DNA of 23,595 bases, taken from assembly GCA_012798935.1 (NCBI GenBank), contig JAAZMG010000023.1:1-23595 (forward strand), read 5' to 3'. Each line of letters begins with the position of its first letter. The stretch's first letter is position 1. Positions 15,383 to 23,011 of this stretch are shown one piece after another. A program made the position numbers and the translations under genes. The notes under the pieces are model-generated. The model had not been told where the DNA came from. It ran no database searches and was given only the letters and a program-made list of their open reading frames with translations. This DNA comes from Tissierellia bacterium (GTDB taxonomy: Bacteria; Bacillota; Clostridia; Tissierellales; Tepidimicrobiaceae).

Positions 15383-16027
15383 GTGATCCAGATCCAGTTA
15401 AGCGAAAGGCAGAAAAAGATTATAGATATTGTAAAATATAATGAACCTATTACTAGTGAAAATATTGCAAAAAAATTAGAACTTACAAGAGGTACTCTCC
15501 GCCCAGATTTGGCTATACTTACTATGTCGGGAATATTAGATGCAAGACCAAAGGTAGGGTATTTTTATACTGGGAAAACAGCTTTTAGTTTTATATCAGA
15601 AAAAATTCAAAAAATCAAGGTATCAGAAAGAAAGTCAGTACCAATAGTAGTGGACGAAGAAACTTCCGTATATGATGCAATAGTAACTATGTTTTTAGAG
15701 GATGTAAGCACTATTTTTGTTATATCCAATGGTTTTTTTACAGGAGTAGTATCTAGGAAAGACTTTTTAAAGAATGCTATTGGAGGATTGAACCTACACA
15801 AAACACCTGTAGCTGTAATTATGACTCGAATGCCTAACATTGTAGTAACCACTTTGGAAGAAAGTGTTTTAGATGCAGCTACAAAGATAATAGAACATGA
15901 AGTAGATAGCCTTCCTATAGTAGAAGAAGTAGCAAAGGACAATGGAGATAAAGCTTATAAGGTAGTAGGAAGGATTACTAAGACTACTATAGTTAGAATC
16001 TTTGTTGAATTAGGAAATAATGAATAG
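15383..16027 (+). CDS. ccpN: CcpN-type repressor (HTH plus two CBS domains)
   Basis: CcpN (B. subtilis YqzB) represses gluconeogenic genes under glycolytic conditions, sensing nucleotides through its CBS pair. About 214 residues: winged-helix domain about 8-60 (ENIAKKLELTRGTLRPDLAI and TMSGILDARPKVGYFYTGK are close to B. subtilis), then two CBS repeats about 80-210 with the PVAVIMTRMPNIV motif between. The start is uncertain. GTG 15383 fits the length of the Bacillus protein but is only 2 bases from AAAGGGG (15374-15380); GTG 15380 and a TTG at 15362 are other options. ppsR follows 10 bases later, the classic ccpN-ppsR pairing for pyruvate/PEP control. Confidence 0.9.
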   Translation: MIQIQLSERQKKIIDIVKYNEPITSENIAKKLELTRGTLRPDLAILTMSGILDARPKVGYFYTGKTAFSFISEKIQKIKVSERKSVPIVVDEETSVYDAIVTMFLEDVSTIFVISNGFFTGVVSRKDFLKNAIGGLNLHKTPVAVIMTRMPNIVVTTLEESVLDAATKIIEHEVDSLPIVEEVAKDNGDKAYKVVGRITKTTIVRIFVELGNNE

Positions 16028-16037
16028 GGGGGAAATA

Positions 16038-16865
16038 ATGGATAAGGGAATTACAATATATGTATTATCAGACTCCATTGGAGAAACTGGAGAACAAGTA
16101 GCAAGAGCAGCAATAAGTCAATTTAACCCTGAAAGATATGAAATACGAAGGTTTCCATACATTACAGAAAAAGATCAAATAATAGAAGTTTTTGAAGAGG
16201 CAAAAACAGAAAGAAGTATAGTCATATATACAATAGTAATTGAGAAACTAAAAAATTTTGTAATTGAAATGGGGACTGTATTTAACATACCTGTGGTGGA
16301 TTTAATGACACCAGCATTAAGTGCTTTAGAAAATGTATTAGAATATGAACCTAAAAGAGAGTCAGGACTTATAAGGAAACTAGACGAAAAATATTTTAGA
16401 AAAGTGGAGGCAGTTGAATTTGCCGTAAAATATGATGATGGAAAAGATACAAGAGGTATTAAAAAAGCGGATATTGTACTAGTAGGGGTATCAAGAACCT
16501 CTAAAACCCCTTTAAGCATGTACCTGGCTCATAAACATTTCAAAGTAGCTAATGTCCCCTTAGTACCAGAGGTACCTGCACCTGAAGAATTATTTGCCAA
16601 AGATGTCAAAAGGGTTTTCGGACTTATAGCTAATCCATTTAAATTAAATGAAATAAGACAGGAACGGCTTAAATCTTTAGGATTAAGTAATAATGCTAAC
16701 TATGCAAGTATAGAGCGAATAAATTTAGAACTTGAATATTCTAAGAAGATAATGGAAAAACTAAAATGTACAGTTATAGATGTATCAAACAAAGCAGTAG
16801 AAGAAACAGCAGGGATAGTAATTGACTATATGAAGGAGAATTTTGGAGAGGAAATTTTAGATTAG
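16038..16865 (+). CDS. ppsR: PPDK regulatory kinase/phosphorylase (DUF299)
   Basis: Member of the bifunctional regulator family that, with ADP and phosphate, inactivates and reactivates pyruvate phosphate dikinase or PEP synthetase by threonine phosphorylation; B. subtilis YqfL is the equivalent. The 275-residue product has the N-terminal SDSIGETGE motif (11-19) and the P-loop GVSRTSKT (150-157) followed by PLSMYLA. ATG 16038 is set by the AGGGGGGA site at 16026-16033; an upstream in-frame ATG at 16020 overlaps ccpN and precedes that site. No PPDK or PEP synthetase gene is in the window. Confidence 0.94.
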   Translation: MDKGITIYVLSDSIGETGEQVARAAISQFNPERYEIRRFPYITEKDQIIEVFEEAKTERSIVIYTIVIEKLKNFVIEMGTVFNIPVVDLMTPALSALENVLEYEPKRESGLIRKLDEKYFRKVEAVEFAVKYDDGKDTRGIKKADIVLVGVSRTSKTPLSMYLAHKHFKVANVPLVPEVPAPEELFAKDVKRVFGLIANPFKLNEIRQERLKSLGLSNNANYASIERINLELEYSKKIMEKLKCTVIDVSNKAVEETAGIVIDYMKENFGEEILD

Positions 16866-16896
16866 AAGTGTTGTATGCTCAACACTTCTTTTATTT
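16864..16896 (+). terminator. Intrinsic terminator after ppsR
   Basis: Perfect 9-bp stem GAAGTGTTG (16865-16873) and CAACACTTC (16880-16888), 6-base loop TATGCT, then TTTTATTTG. It begins at the ppsR stop codon. The following 150 bases to dgt are AT-rich with no promoter I would defend. Confidence 0.87.
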
Positions 16897-17046
16897 GTAA
16901 ACAGTTTATTTCCAAGGAAAAGAAAGGCTCTCTATCTAACTTTTACAGTTGTTGGAAAAAATAAAATATTAAAAAAATAAAGGATTATAAGAACTTATGT
17001 TGTATATATATATCAATACCAATTATTTATAAAAGGGGTATAGATA

Positions 17047-18063
17047 ATGAATATACGTATTCAAATAGAGGAGTTGGAAAAGAACACCCTATCAAAATAT
17101 GCTACTTTAAGTAGGGATACAAGAGGAAGAAAGGTTAAAGAAGAAAAGTGCATTGTTAGGACAGAATTTCAAAGGGATAGGGATAGAATAATCCATTCCA
17201 AATCTTTTAGAAGACTAAAACATAAGACTCAAGTATTTATAGCTCCAGAAGGTGATCATTATAGAACTAGATTAACTCATACCTTAGAGGTTGCACAGAT
17301 ATCAAGAACTTTAGCAAGAGCTTTAAGGTTAAACGAAGACTTAGTAGAAGCTATAGCTTTAGCTCATGATTTAGGACATACTCCCTTTGGACATACAGGA
17401 GAAAATGTATTAAACAGACTACATTCTAATGGATTTAAACATAATGAACAAAGCTTAAAGGTAGTAGATTTTCTAGAGCATACAGAATTAAGAAAGGGTT
17501 TAAACTTAACCTATGAAGTTAGAGATGGAATTTTAAAACATACAGGAGATAAAAAACCTGAAACCTTAGAAGGGTGTGTTGTAAGGATTGCGGACAGAAT
17601 TGCTTATATAAACCATGATATTGATGATGCTATTAGAGCAAAGATAATTAAAAGGGAAGAATTACCTAAAGATTGTTTAAATATACTAGGAATGTATCAT
17701 GGTGAAAGAATAAACACTATGATATTAGATGTAATACAAAATAGTTTGGGTAAGAACAAGATATCCATGAGTGAGGAAGTAGGAAACTATACAGAAAAGT
17801 TGAGAGACTTTATGTTTGATAAGGTATATTTAAACAAGGATGCAAAGAAAGAAGAACAAAAAGCTAAATATATAATAGAACAATTATATAATTACTATAT
17901 AGATGACTATTTTAGGTTGCCTGAAGAACATAGAAAATTATATAAGGAAGACGACTTTACAAAGGAAGATATAATATGTGATTATATTGGAGGAATGACG
18001 GATAGATATGTTGTAAACTTATTTAGCGATATATTTATACCTAAACCTTGGGAAAAATATTAA
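17047..18063 (+). CDS. dgt: dGTPase-like dNTP triphosphohydrolase
   Basis: HD-superfamily enzyme that removes triphosphate from dNTPs, limiting dNTP pools. The 338-residue product shows FRRLKHKTQVF (54-64), the first metal His H78 in TRLTHTLEVAQ, the dyad H107-D108 in ALAHDLGHTPFGHTGE and D184 in RIADRIAYINHD. The length fits the short Firmicute form with anticodon-like insertion missing relative to E. coli Dgt. ATG 17047 follows AAAAGGGG (17031-17038). It stands as its own unit between the ppsR terminator and the dnaG promoter; in many Clostridia dgt sits just before dnaG, fitting a replication role. Confidence 0.94.
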   Translation: MNIRIQIEELEKNTLSKYATLSRDTRGRKVKEEKCIVRTEFQRDRDRIIHSKSFRRLKHKTQVFIAPEGDHYRTRLTHTLEVAQISRTLARALRLNEDLVEAIALAHDLGHTPFGHTGENVLNRLHSNGFKHNEQSLKVVDFLEHTELRKGLNLTYEVRDGILKHTGDKKPETLEGCVVRIADRIAYINHDIDDAIRAKIIKREELPKDCLNILGMYHGERINTMILDVIQNSLGKNKISMSEEVGNYTEKLRDFMFDKVYLNKDAKKEEQKAKYIIEQLYNYYIDDYFRLPEEHRKLYKEDDFTKEDIICDYIGGMTDRYVVNLFSDIFIPKPWEKY

Positions 18064-18068
18064 AAAAA

Positions 18069-18095
18069 GAAGGATTATTTTAATTTTTGTCGAAT
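18069..18095 (+). promoter_or_regulatory. Candidate sigma-H promoter for dnaG-rpoD, overlapping a Spo0A-box-like site
   Basis: GAAGGATTA (18069-18077) matches the sigma-H -35 (RnAGGAwww) and GTCGAAT (18089-18095) matches the -10 (RnnGAAT), with 11 bases between. B. subtilis has a sigma-H promoter ahead of its dnaG-sigA genes, so the position is meaningful. TTTGTCGAA (18086-18094) is also a full 0A-box match, but it shares the -10 bases. Start would fall near 18102, about 49 bases before dnaG. Confidence 0.65.
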
Positions 18096-18150
18096 ATATG
18101 TAAAGTGCTTTCTTATTTATATAAAAATGAGAAAAGCAAGGTGGTAGTCT

Positions 18151-19995
18151 ATGGCAAATATTATAAATGATGATATAATTGAAAAAGTTCATGACAGTAG
18201 TGACCTAGTTAATATAGTGTCTGAGTATTTGTCTTTAAAAAAAACTGGTAGTAACTATATAGGTTTATGTCCTTTTCATAATGAGAAAACTCCATCATTT
18301 ACTGTATCTGAAACAAAGCAACTTTTTCATTGTTTTGGATGTGGAGAAGGAGGAGATGTAATCTCCTTTATTATGAAAATAGAAAATTTATCATTTGTAG
18401 AAGCAGTGAAGTTTCTAGCTGATAGGCAAGGCATACCCTTAGGTGAAAGCAAGAAAATTGATAAGAAAATAATATCAGAGAAAGAAAAAATATATAGAAT
18501 AAACAAAGAAGCAGCTAGGTTTTATTATTATAATTTAATTAATAATGAAAAACCTTTAAGGTATTTAGAAAGTAGAAATATTAACAAAAAGGTATTAAAT
18601 CAATTTGGACTAGGATACGCTAAGAATAGTTGGGATAGTATATATAAACACTTAAAGGGAAAAGGATATAATGAAGAATATATAGAAAAGGCAGGGCTAA
18701 TAGGTAGAAGGAAAGATAATACTGGTTATTACGATAAGTTTAGAAACAGACTTATGTTTCCAATAATAGATACTAAAGGTAGGATTATTGGATTTGGAGG
18801 TAGAGTATTAGATAATTCTATGCCCAAGTATGTAAATTCTCAAGATACCTTAGTATTTACAAAGGGGAATAATCTATATGGATTAAACCTAGTTAAAAAA
18901 TATTCGGATAGAAAAAGAATAATATTAGTGGAAGGATATATGGATGTTATATCATTATTTAATAATGGAATAAACTATTCAGTTGCTAGCCTTGGAACTG
19001 CTTTTACACAAAACCAAGCAAAGCTATTAAAGAGGTACGGAAAAGAAGTTTATATCTGCTATGATTCAGACAAGGCAGGAACAAATGCTACTGTAAGAGT
19101 ATTAGAAATATTGACAAAGGAAGGGGTTAAGCCAAAGGTAATAGTACTTCCACCAGGACAGGATCCAGATGATTTCATAAATGCAAATGGATTGAAAGAA
19201 TTTGAAAAACTTTTGGATAAAACCTTAAATTATGTAGAATACAAAATATTCATAAACAAACAAAAGTATGATCTATCTGATATAGAAGGTAAGATTAAAT
19301 TTACCAAGGAAATAGCTAAAACTTTGGGAGATTTAAAGAGTCCAATTGAAAAGGATGTATATATAGATAAAATATCAGAAGAAACAGGAATATCAAAAGA
19401 AGCAATACAAAAAGAGATATTAGGAAAGAATTATAGTCAGGACAGAAGATTTTACAAGGACAAGTATATTAATACCAGATATAGGAATAATAAGAATAAA
19501 ATAATGCCTATTAAAATTGTATTAGAATCAGCTCATCTAACTGCAGAAAAAACTTTAATAAAATTAATGATAAAAAATAGGAATTATTATGATATAATAA
19601 AAAAATATTTAGCCAAAGAGGATTTTTTAAATTATGAGTGTTATGCTTTAGCAAATATTATTTTTGATAAGTATGAAAACAATGATCAATTACTAGGTTT
19701 GAATTCTTCAGTCATACTAGAAGAGTTAAAAGTTGAAGATAATATTGATCCCCTTATCATAAATGAAATTATGGACAAAGATATTGACTTTTTGCCTGAA
19801 GATAAAGTTAAATTAATAGAAGATTTGATTGGAACAATTAAATACTCTAAGTTAAAAATGGAAAGAAAAGATATAATTAAGGAGATTCAAAGGATTGAAT
19901 CCAAAAAAGATAAGGATGAAGGAGATGTAGGTAAATTCAAATCATTATGCTTAAAATTAACAGAATTAGACAAAGAGCTAAAATCCCATATATAA
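18151..19995 (+). CDS. dnaG: DNA primase DnaG
   Basis: Synthesises RNA primers at the replication fork with DnaB/DnaC helicase. The 614-residue product has a CHC2 zinc-binding domain (C40, H43, C61, C64 in GLCPFHNEKTPSF and HCFGCGEGGDV), the RNA polymerase-like catalytic core with QFGLGYA, and a TOPRIM domain with E261 (VEGYMDV) and D305-x-D307 (CYDSDKAG). The C-terminal helicase-interaction region (about 450-614) is Lys/Ile-rich and divergent, as is normal. ATG 18151 follows AAGGTGG at 18140-18146. It is 24 bases before rpoD, forming the classic macromolecular synthesis operon. Confidence 0.97.
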   Translation: MANIINDDIIEKVHDSSDLVNIVSEYLSLKKTGSNYIGLCPFHNEKTPSFTVSETKQLFHCFGCGEGGDVISFIMKIENLSFVEAVKFLADRQGIPLGESKKIDKKIISEKEKIYRINKEAARFYYYNLINNEKPLRYLESRNINKKVLNQFGLGYAKNSWDSIYKHLKGKGYNEEYIEKAGLIGRRKDNTGYYDKFRNRLMFPIIDTKGRIIGFGGRVLDNSMPKYVNSQDTLVFTKGNNLYGLNLVKKYSDRKRIILVEGYMDVISLFNNGINYSVASLGTAFTQNQAKLLKRYGKEVYICYDSDKAGTNATVRVLEILTKEGVKPKVIVLPPGQDPDDFINANGLKEFEKLLDKTLNYVEYKIFINKQKYDLSDIEGKIKFTKEIAKTLGDLKSPIEKDVYIDKISEETGISKEAIQKEILGKNYSQDRRFYKDKYINTRYRNNKNKIMPIKIVLESAHLTAEKTLIKLMIKNRNYYDIIKKYLAKEDFLNYECYALANIIFDKYENNDQLLGLNSSVILEELKVEDNIDPLIINEIMDKDIDFLPEDKVKLIEDLIGTIKYSKLKMERKDIIKEIQRIESKKDKDEGDVGKFKSLCLKLTELDKELKSHI

Positions 19996-20019
19996 ATACT
20001 TGGAAGGGAGGGGGTTCAA

Positions 20020-21141
20020 TTGGTTCAAAAGCATAAGGGTCTTAAAGGAGAACAAAAAGAAAAAATTGAAGCCATAAAAAAATTGATAGATAAAGGTAAA
20101 AAAAATGGTATGTTAACATATAAAGAAATAATGGATTCATTGGAACAGATTGATCTTAATGTAGAACAAATAGATGATATTTATATAAGATTAGAAGAGA
20201 TGGGAATTGATATTGTAGGAGAAAAAGAAGAAGATATGCTCCTGGATACTGAGGATCAGGATAGTGATATAGATGATGATACTGATAAGGTTATTTCAGC
20301 ACCTAAGGGTATAAATGTAGATGATCCTGTTAGAATGTATCTAAAGGAGATAGGCAGAATACCTTTATTAACAGCAGAAGAAGAAGTAGAATTAGCACAA
20401 AGAATGGAAGCAGGAGATCCATTGGCAAAAAAACAGTTAGCAGAAGCCAATCTTCGCCTTGTAGTAAGTATTGCGAAGAGATATGTAGGTAGAGGCATGC
20501 TATTTTTGGATTTAATCCAAGAAGGAAATTTAGGGCTAATGAAAGCCGTTGAAAAATTTGATTATAAAAAAGGATATAAATTTAGCACCTATGCCACTTG
20601 GTGGATACGTCAAGCTATAACCAGGGCAATTGCTGATCAAGCTAAAACTATAAGGATTCCAGTTCATATGGTAGAAACAATAAATAAACTTGTAAGAATT
20701 CAAAGACAGTTAGTGCAAGAATTAGGCAGGGACCCGACTCCTGAAGAGATTGGTAAAGAGATGAATATGGAAGTAGAAAAGGTTAGGGAAATTATGAAAA
20801 TTGCTCAAGAACCTGTATCATTAGAAACACCAATTGGTGAAGAAGAAGATAGTCATCTTGGTGATTTTATAGAAGATGATAATGCATTAGCTCCTGCAGA
20901 GGCAGCAACCTATATTATGCTAAGAGAACAATTAATAGATGTACTAGATACCCTTACTCCAAGGGAACAAAAAGTGCTAAGATTAAGGTTTGGGCTAGAT
21001 GATGGAAGAGCAAGAACCTTAGAAGAAGTAGGTAAAGAATTTGATGTTACAAGAGAAAGGATTAGACAAATAGAAGCAAAAGCTTTAAGAAAATTAAGAC
21101 ACCCAAGTAGAAGTAAAAAATTAAAAGATTTTTTAGAGTAA
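20020..21141 (+). CDS. rpoD: Housekeeping sigma factor SigA/RpoD
   Basis: Primary sigma factor of 373 residues, close to B. subtilis SigA (371). Region 1.1-like N-terminus (1-95) ends in an acidic run; region 1.2 is DPVRMYLKEIGRIPLL; region 2 contains LRLVVSIAKRYVGRG, DLIQEGNLGLMKAVEKFD and the -10 reading helix FSTYATWWIRQAITRAI; region 3 covers about 230-290; region 4 holds the helix-turn-helix VTRERIRQIEAKALRKLRHP. Translation starts at TTG 20020 after GGAAGGGAGGGGG (20002-20014); no ATG of comparable position exists. Expression probably comes from the dnaG promoter, including the sigma-H type one. Confidence 0.98.
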   Translation: MVQKHKGLKGEQKEKIEAIKKLIDKGKKNGMLTYKEIMDSLEQIDLNVEQIDDIYIRLEEMGIDIVGEKEEDMLLDTEDQDSDIDDDTDKVISAPKGINVDDPVRMYLKEIGRIPLLTAEEEVELAQRMEAGDPLAKKQLAEANLRLVVSIAKRYVGRGMLFLDLIQEGNLGLMKAVEKFDYKKGYKFSTYATWWIRQAITRAIADQAKTIRIPVHMVETINKLVRIQRQLVQELGRDPTPEEIGKEMNMEVEKVREIMKIAQEPVSLETPIGEEEDSHLGDFIEDDNALAPAEAATYIMLREQLIDVLDTLTPREQKVLRLRFGLDDGRARTLEEVGKEFDVTRERIRQIEAKALRKLRHPSRSKKLKDFLE

Positions 21142-21143
21142 AT

Positions 21144-21175
21144 TAAAGATTCGCTTCCTGCGAATCTTTAGTTAT
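21144..21175 (+). terminator. Hairpin after rpoD
   Basis: Perfect 11-bp inverted repeat TAAAGATTCGC (21144-21154) and GCGAATCTTTA (21160-21170) with loop TTCCT, 2 bases after the rpoD stop. The tail (GTTAT) is T-poor, so this is a weak terminator or an RNA 3'-end stabiliser with read-through to trmK, 36 bases further on. Confidence 0.6.
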
Positions 21176-21206
21176 AAAAAGAATTTGAACTGAAAGGAAG
21201 AAAAGT

Positions 21207-21905
21207 GTGAAACTATCAAATAGATTACAGGCAATAGCTAATTTTGTTCCAAAAAATACAATAGTGGGGGATATAGGGACAGACCATGGATATATACCAG
21301 TATATTTAATAGAAAATAAAATATCTAAAAAGGTAATAGCCACAGATATTAGTGAAAACTCCTTGGACAAGATAATCCAGTATGTAAAACTAACTAAATA
21401 TGAAAAGGATATAGATATTAGATTAGGGGATGGACTTGAAACAATAAAACCTTTTGAAATAGATACGGTTATAATAGCAGGTATGGGAGGCTTGCTTATT
21501 AGGGATATACTAGACAAAGACAAAGAAAAAAGGGATTCTATAACATATTTTATTTTACAACCAAATATAGCCACCAAAGAGTTAAGAGAGTATCTATATG
21601 AAAATAATTTTGAAATAATAGATGAAAAGATAATAAAAGAAGATAAAAAATTTTATGAAATAATCTATGCAAGAAAAGGTAAATCCTATATAGCTGAAGA
21701 TATATACTATGAAATAGGGGAAAAACTAATATTGAACAAAGACCCTTTATTAAAAGAATTTATAAACAATAAAATTGAAAGGGCAGAAAAAATATTAGAA
21801 GAATTAGAAGATAAAGAAACACAAAAATCTATGGACAGATACAAAGAAGTAACAGAAAAGATAACAAAATTAAAGGAGGTGCTACAGGAAATTGAAGGCA
21901 ATTGA
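21207..21905 (+). CDS. trmK: tRNA (adenine-22-N1) methyltransferase TrmK
   Basis: SAM-dependent enzyme that methylates N1 of A22 in tRNA (B. subtilis YqfN). The 232-residue product has a Rossmann SAM motif VGDIGTDHGYIP (20-31), an acidic ATDIS strand end (45-49) and the family motif IIAGMGG (89-95). The last third (about 175-230) is a charged helical coiled coil typical of TrmK. GTG 21207 is chosen because GAAAGGAAG (21192-21200) precedes it and the protein then begins with the expected MKLSNRLQAIA. It overlaps the next gene by 14 bases. Confidence 0.94.
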   Translation: MKLSNRLQAIANFVPKNTIVGDIGTDHGYIPVYLIENKISKKVIATDISENSLDKIIQYVKLTKYEKDIDIRLGDGLETIKPFEIDTVIIAGMGGLLIRDILDKDKEKRDSITYFILQPNIATKELREYLYENNFEIIDEKIIKEDKKFYEIIYARKGKSYIAEDIYYEIGEKLILNKDPLLKEFINNKIERAEKILEELEDKETQKSMDRYKEVTEKITKLKEVLQEIEGN

Positions 21906-22992
21906 AATAATAAATTTATTAAATAGGTGGGCTCCTTCTTACTTAATAGATGAATGGGATAATACAGGTTTTCAAATAGGAGATCCGGAAAAAGAAGTAA
22001 AAAAAGTGCTTGTATCCTTAGATTTAGATAGGGAAGTATATAAAAAGGCGGTAGAGGAAAAAGCACAGATGATAATTACTCATCACCCAATAATATTTAA
22101 ACCTTTAAAAAAATTAACTAGACTTAACTATAAAGAAAAGTTAATATATGATATTATAAAAGAAGATATTGTAGTTTATAATGCTCATACTAATTTAGAT
22201 TTAGTAAAGGGTGGTGTAAATGATACCTTAGCAAAAGTTTTAGGTATTAGAAATACAGAACCTTTAAAAATTTCTTACGAGGAATCCTTATACAAATTAG
22301 TAGTCTTTGTACCCAACAGTTATGCCCATATAATTAGAAAAGTTTTAGGAGATGAAAAAGCAGGATGGATTGGAAATTATAGTCACTGTACTTACAATAT
22401 TAAAGGAGTAGGCACCTTTATGCCTCAAAAAGGCACTAATCCATTTATAGGTAAACCAGATATATTAGAAGAAGTTGAAGAAACTAGAATAGAAACTATA
22501 GTAGAAAAGAGAAATTTAAAGAGAGTATTAAACAAAATGATAAAATCCCACCCTTATGAAGAAGTTGCCTACGATATCTATCCATTAAATAATAAAGGTA
22601 GAACTTACGGATATGGTAGAATAGGGGAAATTCAAGAGATATCATTATTAAATTATTTAGATAGGGTAAAGGAAAGTTTAGATTTAGAATATCTAATTGT
22701 TTATGGTAATATGGATAGAATCATTAAAAAAGTGGCTGTTTGTGGAGGAAGCGGATCTTCCTTTATCTATGATGCATATTTAAAGGGAGCTGATATATAT
22801 ATTACAGGAGATATAAAATATCATGAAGCTCAATATGCCAATGAATTAGGATTAACAATAGTAGATGGAGGTCACTACAATACAGAAAAAGTAATATTAC
22901 CAGTAATAAAAGAATATTTAGAACATAAATCTTTAGAACCAATTGAAGTAAAATTGTATACTAAAAGTAGTCCGCCTTATGCAGTTTATTAA
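21892..22992 (+). CDS. Nif3-family dinuclear metal protein (YqfO type)
   Basis: Nif3/YqfO family, hexameric dinuclear-metal proteins often mislabelled GTP cyclohydrolase I type 2; the reaction is not established. The 366-residue product has the metal motif ITHHP (H64, H65), NAHTNLD (H99, D103) and a late GGHYNTE that supplies the last His and Glu ligands. Between about 130 and 235 lies the PII-like insert domain (YKLVVFVPNSYAHIIRKVLG, HPYEEVAYDIYPL) found in the long form. The TTG start at 21892 uses AAAGGAGGTG (21872-21881) and overlaps trmK by 14 bases, a conserved trmK-yqfO pairing. Confidence 0.93.
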   Translation: MKAIEIINLLNRWAPSYLIDEWDNTGFQIGDPEKEVKKVLVSLDLDREVYKKAVEEKAQMIITHHPIIFKPLKKLTRLNYKEKLIYDIIKEDIVVYNAHTNLDLVKGGVNDTLAKVLGIRNTEPLKISYEESLYKLVVFVPNSYAHIIRKVLGDEKAGWIGNYSHCTYNIKGVGTFMPQKGTNPFIGKPDILEEVEETRIETIVEKRNLKRVLNKMIKSHPYEEVAYDIYPLNNKGRTYGYGRIGEIQEISLLNYLDRVKESLDLEYLIVYGNMDRIIKKVAVCGGSGSSFIYDAYLKGADIYITGDIKYHEAQYANELGLTIVDGGHYNTEKVILPVIKEYLEHKSLEPIEVKLYTKSSPPYAVY

Positions 22993-23011
22993 ACTTAATG
23001 GAGGTGGGTAA

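Noticed and set aside
15607..15942. Open frame on the - strand inside ccpN
   Set aside because: Ser/Thr-rich shadow of the CBS domains, without translation signals.
16897..17046. Possible promoter in the AT-rich gap before dgt (e.g. TTTACA and TATTAA or the TATATATATAT run)
   Set aside because: Spacing and matches are poor and such strings are expected by chance in this composition.
21143..21577. Open frame on the - strand across the rpoD-trmK junction
   Set aside because: Overlaps the trmK SAM-binding region in full; Ser/Ile-rich composition typical of antisense frames.
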